From Polaromonas sp. C04 (lineage in GTDB: Bacteria; Pseudomonadota; Gammaproteobacteria; Burkholderiales; Burkholderiaceae_C), in NCBI RefSeq assembly GCF_002002705.1, contig NZ_MUNS01000020.1:310001-374000 (forward strand): a stretch of DNA of 64,000 bases, written 5' to 3'. Every line of letters begins with the position of its first letter. Within the stretch, counting starts at the first letter, position 1. Under the pieces are notes generated by a model, which saw only the letters and a list, made by a program, of their open reading frames with translations, was not told the DNA's origin and searched no databases. A program made the translations under genes and the position numbers. Of the stretch, positions 18,657 through 26,240 are shown in pieces.

Positions 18657-19571
18657 TCAACCCACATCCAGCTCGCGGTGGCGCCTCAGGGTGGTCCATT
18701 GGCTGGCAAAGATGTCGGCCAGTTGCTCGACCAGGTAGACCGAGCGATGCTGGCCGCCGGTGCAGCCAATGGCCACGGTGACGTAGCTGCGATGGTCGCG
18801 CGCCAGGGCACCCAGCCAGGCATCCAGAAAGTGCTGGATGTCGCCGAGCATCTGGGTCACCTCGGCTTGCTGGCGCAGGTAGGCGGCGACCGGCTCGTCG
18901 CGCCCGGTCAGCGCGCGCAGCGCCGACTCGTAATGGGGGTTGGGCAGCATGCGCACATCGAACACATAGTCGGCGTCCACCGGAATGCCGCGCTTGAAGG
19001 CGAACGACTCGAACACCAGCGTGAGATGGCTGGCAGGCGCCGAAATCAGCGATTTGACGTAGCCCTGCAACTGGGCCGACCGGATCATGCTGGTATCGAT
19101 CACATGCGCCTGTTCGCGCAAATCCGACAGCAGTTCACGCTCCAGCTCGATGGCCTCGACCAGCGCGCGCTGCTGGTCTTGCGTGCTGCTTGTGGCCGTG
19201 TGACGGGTCAACGGGTGCATGCGCCGGGTTTCCGAAAAGCGGCGCACCAGCGTATCCGTGGTGGCGTCCAGAAACAGGGGCTTGATTTGCACGCCGTGCC
19301 GGCGCAGTTCGGCCAGTTGTTTGGGCACCAGCGGCAGCGAGGCCGCACTGCGCACGTCCATGGCGATGGCGACCCGGCCGGCGCGGTGCTGCTGCTCCAG
19401 GGCGACAAAGGCCTGCAACAGTTCAGGGGGAAGATTGTCCACGCAGTAGTAGCCCGCGTCCTCCAGGGCATGCAGCGCAACAGACTTGCCCGAGCCCGAC
19501 ATGCCGGTGATGAGAACGACCTCCGCGCTGCGCGCCGCGGCATTCGCCGTGGGAGCGGCCCGGCGGGTCAT
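18657..19571 (-). CDS. rapZ: RNase adapter protein RapZ
   Basis: A 304-residue P-loop protein. In enterobacteria RapZ guides RNase E to the GlmZ small RNA and so controls amino-sugar synthesis. Walker A GMSGSGKS is at residues 24-31, and the C-terminal RNA-binding part has the conserved [16 protein letters not shown]. The first 20 residues are a second copy of an adjacent 20-codon reading frame, showing a tandem duplication of the 5' end. The ATG overlaps the stop of that small frame. Confidence 0.95.
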   Translation of the reverse strand: MTRRAAPTANAAARSAEVVLITGMSGSGKSVALHALEDAGYYCVDNLPPELLQAFVALEQQHRAGRVAIAMDVRSAASLPLVPKQLAELRRHGVQIKPLFLDATTDTLVRRFSETRRMHPLTRHTATSSTQDQQRALVEAIELERELLSDLREQAHVIDTSMIRSAQLQGYVKSLISAPASHLTLVFESFAFKRGIPVDADYVFDVRMLPNPHYESALRALTGRDEPVAAYLRQQAEVTQMLGDIQHFLDAWLGALARDHRSYVTVAIGCTGGQHRSVYLVEQLADIFASQWTTLRRHRELDVG

Positions 19572-19630
19572 AAGGCAACCTGCGCGCGACGCGCTGCGGT
19601 ATTCGCCTTGGGAGCGGCCCGGCGGCTCAT
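19568..19630 (-). CDS. 20-codon reading frame duplicating the rapZ 5' end
   Basis: Between recN and rapZ lies a 59-base segment that repeats the start of rapZ. It encodes [20 protein letters not shown], versus [20 protein letters not shown] in RapZ. Its ATG overlaps the recN stop (ATGA, 19627-19630) and its TGA overlaps the rapZ ATG (19568-19571), so it could be translated as a coupling leader. It may equally be a harmless duplication scar. Confidence 0.5.
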   Translation of the reverse strand: MSRRAAPKANTAARRAQVAL

Positions 19631-21297
19631 GGCCTGAGCCCGGTTTTGGTCACGCTGGTCTCGAGCATTTCCTTGGCGTGAGCCAGCGTGGTGCTGGACA
19701 GGCGCTCGCCGCCCAGCATGCGTGCCACCTCGGCGACGCGCTGCTCGCCGTTGACCGGCGCCACGGTGCTGAGCGTGCCGGTTGTCCCCTGCTGCTTGGC
19801 GACCACCAAATGATGGTCGGCGCATGCTGCCACTTGCGGCAAATGCGTGACGGCCAGCACTTGCCGGTCGCGCCCGAGCTGCTTCATGAGGCGTCCTACC
19901 GTCTCGGCCACGGCACCCCCGACCCCGGCATCCACTTCGTCGAAGATCAGGGTCTGGGCGGTCCCGAGCTGGCTGGTGGTCACGGCAATCGCCAGCGCGA
20001 TCCGTGACAGCTCGCCACCCGAGGCCACCTTGCCCACCGGGCGCGGCGTGCTGCCGGCATGGCCCGCCACCAGAAACACCACTTCTTCCAGGCCGCTTTG
20101 CATCGGGCGTTCGACCTTTTGCAGCGCGACTTCGAACACACCTCCCTGCATGCCCAGGCCCTGCATGGCCTGGGTAATGGCCTTGGCCAGCCGGGGGGCC
20201 GCCTTGCCGCGGGCTTTGGACAGGCTGTGGGCCTCGGCCATGTAGGCGGCCCCCGCTTTTTGTTCGGCCGCCTCCAGCGCCGCCAGATCGGAGGCAGCAT
20301 TTAGTTTGGCCAGCGCTTCCTTCCACGATGCCAGCACACCGGGGAGTTCTTCCGGCATGCGCTTGTAGCGCCGCGCCAGGGAAAGCCACAAGGACATGCG
20401 CTCGTCGAGTTCGGCCAGGCGTTGCGGATCCAGATCGGTCTTTCGCAAATACGCATGCAGCGAGTGCGCGGCATCCTGTGCCTGCGCCAGACTGGACGCC
20501 AAAACCTCGGCAAGCCCTTGAAAATCCTTCTCAACATGCTCCTGATTCTGTAGCGACGTGTGCGACCGCGCGAGCCTTGCGAGCGCGCCGACGTCGTCGT
20601 CCTCCAGTGCACTCAGCGCCGCCTGCGCGGCATCCAGCAAGGCTTGCGCGTGCGACAGACGGGTGTGGCTGGTGTTGAGTTCGTCCCACTCATCAAAGCC
20701 CGGGGCGAGCTTGTCCACTTCGCCGATTTGCCAGGCCAGGCGCTCGCTCTCGCGCTGCAGGCTGTCCTGGGCCGCGCGGGCGTCTGTCAGCGATTTTTGC
20801 GCATCGCGCCAGGCGCTCCAGAGTTGACTCACCGGCTCGGTACTGATGCCCGCATAGGCGTCGAGCAGGCCGCGTACCGAATCGGGCCGCGTCAGGCTTT
20901 GCCAGGCGTGTTGGCCATGGATGTCGAGCAGTCGCTCGCCAATGTCGCGCAACTGTGTGGCGGTGACCGGGCTGCCATTGATCCAGGCGCGGCTCTTGCC
21001 TTGGGCGTCGACCGTGCGGCGCAACAGCAGGCTGTCCGACAGATCGAAGCCCGATTCGCCCAGCCAGTCGTTCAGGTTTGGCGCGGCGTCGAACTCGGCG
21101 CAGACATCGGTACGGCTGGCGCCCTCGCGTACCACGCCGGCATCGGCCCGTGTGCCCAGCGCCAGTTGCAGCGCACCGATCAGGATGGATTTGCCGGCCC
21201 CGGTCTCGCCGGTGAGCACCGTGAAACCATCGGCCAGATCCAGCTCCAGTTCATGCACGATGACGAAGTCGCGCAGGGTCAGGCGTTTGAGGGCCAC
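19627..21297 (-). CDS. recN: DNA repair protein RecN
   Basis: A 556-residue SMC-like ATPase of double-strand-break repair. The N-terminus has [13 protein letters not shown] (Walker A), the middle is a helical coiled coil, and the C-terminus carries [13 protein letters not shown] (ABC signature) and [16 protein letters not shown] (Walker B). The start is GTG at 21297, two bases after the nadK stop, with GGAGTTTCC upstream; length matches RecN. Confidence 0.96.
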   Translation of the reverse strand: MALKRLTLRDFVIVHELELDLADGFTVLTGETGAGKSILIGALQLALGTRADAGVVREGASRTDVCAEFDAAPNLNDWLGESGFDLSDSLLLRRTVDAQGKSRAWINGSPVTATQLRDIGERLLDIHGQHAWQSLTRPDSVRGLLDAYAGISTEPVSQLWSAWRDAQKSLTDARAAQDSLQRESERLAWQIGEVDKLAPGFDEWDELNTSHTRLSHAQALLDAAQAALSALEDDDVGALARLARSHTSLQNQEHVEKDFQGLAEVLASSLAQAQDAAHSLHAYLRKTDLDPQRLAELDERMSLWLSLARRYKRMPEELPGVLASWKEALAKLNAASDLAALEAAEQKAGAAYMAEAHSLSKARGKAAPRLAKAITQAMQGLGMQGGVFEVALQKVERPMQSGLEEVVFLVAGHAGSTPRPVGKVASGGELSRIALAIAVTTSQLGTAQTLIFDEVDAGVGGAVAETVGRLMKQLGRDRQVLAVTHLPQVAACADHHLVVAKQQGTTGTLSTVAPVNGEQRVAEVARMLGGERLSSTTLAHAKEMLETSVTKTGLRP

Positions 21298-21299
21298 GT

Positions 21300-22196
21300 T
21301 CAGGAAACTCCTTCGTTCCAGTGGAGCTTTTTGCGCAGCGTGTCAAAGTAGCTCCATCCTTTGGGATGCAAAAAGCGCACACGGTGCTGCGAGCGCTGCA
21401 CGATGATGCGGTCGCCGCGCAGCAAAGAGGCCAGCGACTGCATGTCGAAGTTGGCGCTGGCCTCTCGGCTCGCTACTATTTCAATAGCAACCTCCGTTTG
21501 ATCAGCAAGGACTATGGGTCGATTCGATAGATTATGCGGAGCGATGGGAACCAGCAGCCAGCCGGGGATAGAGGGATGCAACAAGGGGCCACCCGCCGAC
21601 AGGGCGTAAGCCGTGGAGCCGGTGGGTGTGGCGATGATCAGGCCGTCTGCGCGCTGGTTCGCCACGAAATGGCCGTCCACCTCGACCCGCAGTTCCATCA
21701 TGCCCGAGGTGCCTCCGCGATTGACCACGACGTCGTTCATGGCCAGGGCATCGAAGACGCAGCGCCCGTCCCGCATGACCCGGGCATGGATCAGGCTGCG
21801 GTGGTCTTCCTCGTACTCGCCGCGCAGCATGGGGGTGAGCGCGGTCTGGTAATTTTCCAGCGGGATGTCGGTGATAAAACCCAGTCGCCCCTGGTTGATG
21901 CCGATCAATGGGACGCCGTAACAAGCCAGCCGCCGGCCAATGCCCAGCATGGTGCCGTCGCCGCCAACCACCAGACCCAGATCGCATTCGGAGCCGATCG
22001 CCGCGGCATCGAGTACCGGATACTGGCTCAGGCCGGTACTGGCAGCCGTGTCGCGTTCCACGGCGACGTCGCAACCCTGTTTGCCCAGGTAATGGGCAAT
22101 ATCATCCAGCACCTGGCGCGAAGATGCGGTCAGAATGCCAGAGCCAGAGCCCTGGTATTTGCCGATCAGCGCCACATGGCGGAATATTGATTTCAT
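21300..22196 (-). CDS. nadK: NAD kinase
   Basis: A 298-residue enzyme phosphorylating NAD to NADP. Signature motifs are [13 protein letters not shown] (GGDG) and the downstream [13 protein letters not shown]. It heads the nadK-recN-rapZ operon. Residues near [16 protein letters not shown] are encoded by sequence containing a GCTATTGAAATAGTAGC arm like that of dispersed repeat family A, a possible degenerate copy. No Shine-Dalgarno is visible before the ATG; only 28 bases separate it from the divergent hrcA start. Confidence 0.96.
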   Translation of the reverse strand: MKSIFRHVALIGKYQGSGSGILTASSRQVLDDIAHYLGKQGCDVAVERDTAASTGLSQYPVLDAAAIGSECDLGLVVGGDGTMLGIGRRLACYGVPLIGINQGRLGFITDIPLENYQTALTPMLRGEYEEDHRSLIHARVMRDGRCVFDALAMNDVVVNRGGTSGMMELRVEVDGHFVANQRADGLIIATPTGSTAYALSAGGPLLHPSIPGWLLVPIAPHNLSNRPIVLADQTEVAIEIVASREASANFDMQSLASLLRGDRIIVQRSQHRVRFLHPKGWSYFDTLRKKLHWNEGVS

Positions 22197-22224
22197 TTGT
22201 AAATTACAACATTAAAATGACCGA

Positions 22225-23229
22225 ATGCTCGACGATCGCGCCAAGTTGTTATTGAAAGCTCTGGTCGAACGCTATATAGCCGACGGGCAGCCTGTCGGCT
22301 CACGCACGTTGTCAAAGGCATCGGGCCTGGATTTGTCGCCCGCGACCATCCGCAACGTGATGTCGGACCTGGAAGAATTGGGGCTGATTGCCAGTCCGCA
22401 TACCTCGGCCGGCCGCATTCCGACCGCGCGCGGCTACCGCCTGTTCGTGGACACCATGCTGACGGCCCAGCACGGGCCTCTGTCTGCGCCGAGCCTGGCG
22501 CAGGATCAGCCCCAGAAGGTGATTACCAATGCGGCCCAGCTGTTGTCCAACCTGTCGCATTTTGTGGGCGTGGTGATGGCGCCGCGCCGCACCTCGGTGT
22601 TCCGTCACATCGAATTTTTAAGACTGTCTGACCGGCGCTTCCTCGTCATCATCGTGTCGCCTGACGGCGATGTGCAAAACCGGGTGATCTTCACCGAAGT
22701 GGACTACACCCAGTCCCAATTGCTCGAAGCTGCCAATTATTTAAACACCCATTGCGCGGGCCTGGCCATCGAGCAGGTGCGCGAGCGGCTGCAGCAGGAG
22801 GTGGAAAAGCTTCGCGGCGAAATCGCCACGCTGATGCAGGCGGCCGTCACCATCAGTTCGGAGGCTTTGACCGAGTCGCAGGACGAAGTGGTGATTTCGG
22901 GTGAGCGCAACCTGCTGGCCGTCAGCGATTTCTCGAGTGACATGGGGCAGCTGCGCCGTGCCTTCGAGCTGTTCGAGCAAAAAACCCAGTTGATGCGGCT
23001 GCTCGACATCTCCAGCCGGGCCGAAGGCGTACGGATCTACATTGGCGGCGAGAGCCAGGTCGTACCGTTCGAGGAGCTGTCGATTGTCAGTGCCCCCTAC
23101 GAGGTAGACGGGCAAATTGTCGGTACGCTGGGCGTGATCGGTCCGACCCGCATGCCCTACGACCGCATGATCCAGATTGTGGATATCACGTCCAAGCTGG
23201 TGAGCAACGCGCTGAGTCACCACAAGTAG
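22225..23229 (+). CDS. hrcA: Heat-inducible transcription repressor HrcA
   Basis: A 334-residue repressor of chaperone genes that normally binds CIRCE elements. The N-terminal winged helix ([37 protein letters not shown]) and the C-terminal GAF-like part with IYIGGES and [19 protein letters not shown] are clear. No CIRCE element was seen in the window, so its targets lie elsewhere. No Shine-Dalgarno precedes the ATG and a TAAAAT hexamer (22213-22218) sits 7 bases upstream of it, compatible with a leaderless transcript. Confidence 0.95.
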   Translation: MLDDRAKLLLKALVERYIADGQPVGSRTLSKASGLDLSPATIRNVMSDLEELGLIASPHTSAGRIPTARGYRLFVDTMLTAQHGPLSAPSLAQDQPQKVITNAAQLLSNLSHFVGVVMAPRRTSVFRHIEFLRLSDRRFLVIIVSPDGDVQNRVIFTEVDYTQSQLLEAANYLNTHCAGLAIEQVRERLQQEVEKLRGEIATLMQAAVTISSEALTESQDEVVISGERNLLAVSDFSSDMGQLRRAFELFEQKTQLMRLLDISSRAEGVRIYIGGESQVVPFEELSIVSAPYEVDGQIVGTLGVIGPTRMPYDRMIQIVDITSKLVSNALSHHK

Positions 23230-23252
23230 CCTCTTACAATCGGAACCGGTTT

Positions 23253-23329
23253 GGGGCGTTAGCTCAGTTGGTCAGAGCAGAGGACTCATAATCCTTTGGT
23301 CGAGTGTTCAAATCACTCACGCCCTACCA
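23253..23329 (+). tRNA. tRNA with CAT anticodon (Met, or Ile2 with lysidine); element insertion site
   Basis: A complete cloverleaf: acceptor GGGGCGT/ACGCCCT, D-arm, anticodon stem GAGGA/TCCTT with loop CTCATAA (CAT), T-arm GAGTG-TTCAAAT-CACTC and encoded CCA. The TTGGTCG variable region resembles tRNA-Ile2, in which the C is modified to lysidine; elongator Met is the alternative. The T-arm comes from an integrated element: a different T-arm with the same flanks lies at 26171-26215. Confidence 0.9.
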
Positions 23330-23348
23330 AAAATTATTGAGCAAAATC

Positions 23349-23376
23349 AAGGACCTGCGTGTGCAGGTCCTTTTTT
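23349..23376 (+). terminator. Intrinsic terminator after the CAT tRNA
   Basis: Arms AAGGACCTGC and GCAGGTCCTT around a GTGT loop, followed by TTTT. It belongs to the integrated element and ends the tRNA transcript. Confidence 0.85.
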
Positions 23377-23398
23377 GTTGGGGCTTTGGCGGCGATTT

Positions 23399-23420
23399 AT
23401 GCCAAATCTATGCCAAATTT
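23399..23420 (+). repeat. ATGCCAAAT direct repeat near the left end of the element
   Basis: Two ATGCCAAAT units separated by CT, matching a 22-base stretch at 26028-26049 exactly. Position just inside each end suggests integrase or excisionase arm-type sites; this role is inferred. Confidence 0.55.
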
Positions 23421-23663
23421 CCTGCACTTGAATGCACCGGCGTGCGTTTGTGTGCCAGCCACCCAGCCCTGCGCGGCCCGGTCCTAAAGGCCTAAAAGCG
23501 CGGCGCGCGGTGGCAAAAAAGTCCTGTGTCTTTACGTTAAGCCAGATGTCCTGGCGCTACGTAAGTGAGACCAATATGCAGGAAATTATTTTGGGGGGCC
23601 GTGCGCCCCGGCCCGAGTTCCGTTTTGACGCGCCACAGCGCCCCACCCGGGAGGTGTGCTGAT

Positions 23664-24219
23664 ATGGCAACCTACGGCAAACAATCAGGAAAACATACCG
23701 CGCGGATTCGCCTGGGCACCTACAAAAACTTCCAAGGGGGCTTTGACACCAAAAAAGGAGGCCAGGCAGACCGTCGCCCAAACCCTTCGCCAAGAAATCG
23801 CCGACGCGCCCAAGCCGGTGAAGCGCGCTCGCGTGGCCGCTGAACCTCAGTGCAACGCGGCGGCTGGGACGGCCGTCATGTACGACTTCAAAGCCTTTGC
23901 CGATGAGCGCGCACGCAGGCATGCATTAGGCACCTGGCGCTGCGTGCGTGTAGGCGTACGGTTCGTCCTGGTCGAACGCGACCGCATGCTGCTGCGCAGA
24001 AATTGCCATGATGGCCCCCCAGAACGGGAGACCCGGTTGCTATACGTGTCATCGGTTCGCCCGCTGCGCCCTGCCTCTCCAAGCCGACCAAAGCAAAAAG
24101 AGAGGCAGGGCGTTTTTTTGTGCAGGCCACCCCATGTGGCCTGTAGTTCGCGTGTAGCGAACGAGTGCGTGCTAAAGGGCTTTAGGGGGCTGGAGCGGGT
24201 ACCGGACTGGAAGGCTTGA
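23664..24219 (+). pseudogene. Frameshifted fragment resembling the N-terminus of a tyrosine integrase
   Basis: From ATG 23664, preceded by GGGAGGTG, the reading starts MATYGKQSGKHTARIRLGTY then NFQGGFDTKK. At the AAAAAA run near 23750 the sensible continuation moves to another frame (KKEARQTVAQTLRQEIADAP, running on to the stop at 24219), as if one A was gained. FDTKKEAR and the basic start resemble the arm-binding domain of phage integrases, but the catalytic Arg-His-Arg-Tyr part is absent. Weak call: a small unknown DNA-binding protein is possible. An upstream in-frame stretch ending at 23662 (MQEIILGGRAPRPEF) has no recognisable relative. Confidence 0.35.
24067..24119 (+). terminator. Strong intrinsic terminator inside the element
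   Basis: Perfect 13-base arms CGCCCTGCCTCTC (24067-24079) and GAGAGGCAGGGCG (24100-24112), a 20-base loop and seven T. It would stop transcription from the integrase-like region before the yjjJ promoter; the large loop is unusual. Confidence 0.85.
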
Positions 24220-24256
24220 GTTCAACTCGACAAGATGAGCTCGAGTAGCTAGAATT

Positions 24257-24341
24257 GTTTCATAAATCGTTTCACCTAATGCGGGCGTTAGAAATTACTG
24301 CCGTCCCATTAATCTAATCATTTTATAAAAGAATCGTTTCA
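24257..24341 (+). promoter_or_regulatory. Three GTTTCA repeats flanking the yjjJ promoter region
   Basis: GTTTCA occurs at 24257-24262, 24269-24274 (12 bases apart, about one helix turn) and 24336-24341, the latter two in the longer form ATCGTTTCA. TATAAA at 24324-24329 is a possible -10. The third repeat touches the start codon. The HTH of the encoded protein may bind here and repress its own gene (inference). Confidence 0.45.
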
Positions 24342-24344
24342 TAT

Positions 24345-25703
24345 ATGACTGTTGCCGACACTCTCCTGCAGACCTTGCGTGCCTCGCATCGGGTGCCCGC
24401 CCGGGAGCTGCTGGAGCGCTTGCAGGTGAGCCGCGCGACGCTCATGCGTGCCGTGCACGCCCTGGGGCCGCAGGTGGTCTCGCGTGGACGGGCGCGGCGC
24501 AGCGCCTACGCGCCCCGGCGCACCGTTCGGGGAACGTTGGAGAGCTTGCCCCTCTTCCGGGTGGACGAGCAAGGCCGCGCCCACGAGGTGGCCACTCTTA
24601 TTCCGACCTATCCGAACGGCTGCGCCCTCGACTGCCGGGAGCCCTTTGCCTGGCCGCTGGATGAGGACATGGCAGACGGCTGGTTTGACGGCCTCCCATA
24701 TCCCCTGGAGGATATGCGGCCACAGGGATTCCTTGGGCGGCACTTCGCCCGGCATAACGCCAGCCTGTTGCAGGTCAACGAGGACCCGCGGCACTGGTCC
24801 GAGGACGACACGCTGTACGCCCTTGCGTTGCTAGGCAGCGACCAGCCGGGTTGCTACATTCTGGGCGAGACGGCGCTGCGCCACTGGCTCATCCAAGCAC
24901 AGCAGGACCCGACTGCGCTAGCCGAAGCGAATTTCCAGGATGCCTACCTGGCCCTGGCCGCGAACTCGATGGCGCTCGGTGTGGCCGGTTCTTCCGCCGG
25001 CGGGGAGTTTCCCAAGTTCACGGCCGTACGCCGGCGCGACGGCGGGCTCGTTCATGTCATCGTGAAGTTCTCCGGCTCGGACAACTCACCGGGAACCCAG
25101 CGCTGGTCGGACCTGCTCGTGTGCGAGCACCTGGCGCTCGAAGCGCTTGCCAAGCACCTGCGCCTGCCCGCTGCACGCAGTCACATCCACCAGGCAGGGG
25201 GGCGCACCTTCCTAGAAGTGGAGCGCTTTGACCGCCACCAAGCGCACGGGCGCTCGCCGGTGTGCTCCTGGGCCTCCCTCAATGGTGCGTTCTTTGGCCT
25301 GGGCGGCAAGCCCTGGACCAGCGCGGCGCAGGCCTTGCGCGACAAGGGCTTCATCGACGAGCCTGTGCAAGAGAGCATCGAGCTGCTGTGGCACTTCGGC
25401 CAACTCATCGCCAACAGCGACATGCATGAGGGCAACTTGTCGTTCTTGCCGGGACTGCGCATGGCTCCCGCGTACGACATGCTGCCCATGCTCTATGCAC
25501 CGGTGCGCGGGGTGGAGCTTCCCCAGTGCGCGTTCGAGCCCGGCCTGCCCCTGCCGGCCCAACGCACACGCTGGCAGGCCGCGGCTGGCGCTGCACAGCA
25601 GTTTTGGAACGAAGCCTCGCAGGACAGCCGCATCAGCGCGGAGTTCCGCGACACCTGTGCCCGCAACGCACGGCATGTGGGCGACCTGCTCGAGCGGCTC
25701 TGA
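24345..25703 (+). CDS. yjjJ: HipA-family Ser/Thr kinase toxin with fused N-terminal HTH (YjjJ/HipH type)
   Basis: A 452-residue protein. Residues 1-60 form a winged-helix-like HTH (ARELLERLQVSRATLMRAV) with a basic tail. The rest is a HipA kinase core: glycine-rich segment AGSSAGGEFPKF, ATP-binding Lys in VIVKFSGS, catalytic Asp and metal Asn in NSDMHEGNLSFL, and the DFG-equivalent APAYDMLPM. This one-chain layout matches E. coli YjjJ, also called HipH, in which the DNA-binding half is thought to neutralise the toxin half; no separate hipB is present. It is the only intact cargo gene of the tRNA-borne element. No clear Shine-Dalgarno precedes the ATG. Confidence 0.85.
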   Translation: MTVADTLLQTLRASHRVPARELLERLQVSRATLMRAVHALGPQVVSRGRARRSAYAPRRTVRGTLESLPLFRVDEQGRAHEVATLIPTYPNGCALDCREPFAWPLDEDMADGWFDGLPYPLEDMRPQGFLGRHFARHNASLLQVNEDPRHWSEDDTLYALALLGSDQPGCYILGETALRHWLIQAQQDPTALAEANFQDAYLALAANSMALGVAGSSAGGEFPKFTAVRRRDGGLVHVIVKFSGSDNSPGTQRWSDLLVCEHLALEALAKHLRLPAARSHIHQAGGRTFLEVERFDRHQAHGRSPVCSWASLNGAFFGLGGKPWTSAAQALRDKGFIDEPVQESIELLWHFGQLIANSDMHEGNLSFLPGLRMAPAYDMLPMLYAPVRGVELPQCAFEPGLPLPAQRTRWQAAAGAAQQFWNEASQDSRISAEFRDTCARNARHVGDLLERL

Positions 25704-26170
25704 CACCGCCCAGGCCCTTGCGACGGCTGGCAGAGGTGCCACGTCAAGCAGAGCGCGGGTTTGAAATCGTCTCGGCGCCGGTGCGGCTGTCTCGCCCACC
25801 GTCCGCAAGCGCGGGCGCGGTCCATTTGATAGAGATGCGCCAGGGATGCCCCGCAAAGGCTGTGGTGACCCGCCAGCGTGGCAGGGTGAGCGCGAGCAGC
25901 GGTGCCTATACCTCGTATTGGCCAGTCCTGAACCAACAAGCGCCGCTACAGCTAACCAGGTCCTGGCTTGGGGTTGCAGCGGCCCTGCGCGCAAGGTAGG
26001 ATGCGCTGGCGTTTGCAGTTGATAGTTATGCCAAATCTATGCCAAATTTATGGCAAATCATTTGCAAACGGGTGCAAGTGGCTGCGTGTGACTGCTTTTG
26101 AGTGCGCGTAAGTGCTTGATTTTGCTAGGCAGTGCTTGGTAAAGACACCCACGCAGCACGAGACATTGCT
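25704..26170 (+). other. Non-coding right arm of the element
   Basis: About 470 bases between yjjJ and the right tRNA fragment. Open frames exist but none has a ribosome binding site or recognisable product. The ATGCCAAAT direct repeat is at 26028-26049, followed by ATGGCAAATCATTTGC and several GTGC-containing repeats, consistent with integrase arm sites. Confidence 0.5.
26028..26049 (+). repeat. ATGCCAAAT direct repeat near the right end of the element
   Basis: Exact 22-base copy of 23399-23420, followed by a third, variant unit ATGGCAAAT. It lies about 120 bases inside the right tRNA fragment, mirroring the left copy. Confidence 0.55.
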
Positions 26171-26215
26171 CTCATAATCCTTTGGTCGTTGGTTCGAGCC
26201 CAACACGCCCTACCA
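26171..26215 (+). other. attR: displaced original 3' half of the CAT tRNA
   Basis: It begins CTCATAATCCTTTGGTCG, as in the tRNA, then has its own perfect T-arm GTTGG-TTCGAGC-CCAAC and ends ACGCCCTACCA. It lacks the 5' half, so it is not a functional tRNA. It is most likely the chromosomal tRNA end pushed away by insertion. Confidence 0.8.
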
Positions 26216-26240
26216 AATCCCCATTGTCTGAATTCGTGGT

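Larger units (their letters stand above)
23285..26215 (+). mobile_element. Non-autonomous 2.9-kb tRNA-integrated element carrying a HipA-family gene
   Basis: Bounded by two copies of the tRNA 3' half, 23285-23329 and 26171-26215 (36 of 45 positions identical, exact over the first 18 and last 13). Inside are a terminator, a frameshifted integrase-like N-terminal fragment, a second terminator and one intact gene for a YjjJ-type protein. Near both ends lies the direct repeat ATGCCAAATCTATGCCAAAT, resembling integrase arm sites. No integrase catalytic domain is present, so movement would need help from another element. Confidence 0.8.

Noticed and set aside
22197-22224. CIRCE operator upstream of hrcA
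   Set aside because: No TTAGCACTC-N9-GAGTGCTAA pattern in the short gap.
26171-26215. A second tRNA-Met
   Set aside because: Only the anticodon loop, T-arm and acceptor 3' strand are present; the 5' half is missing, so it is an attachment-site remnant.
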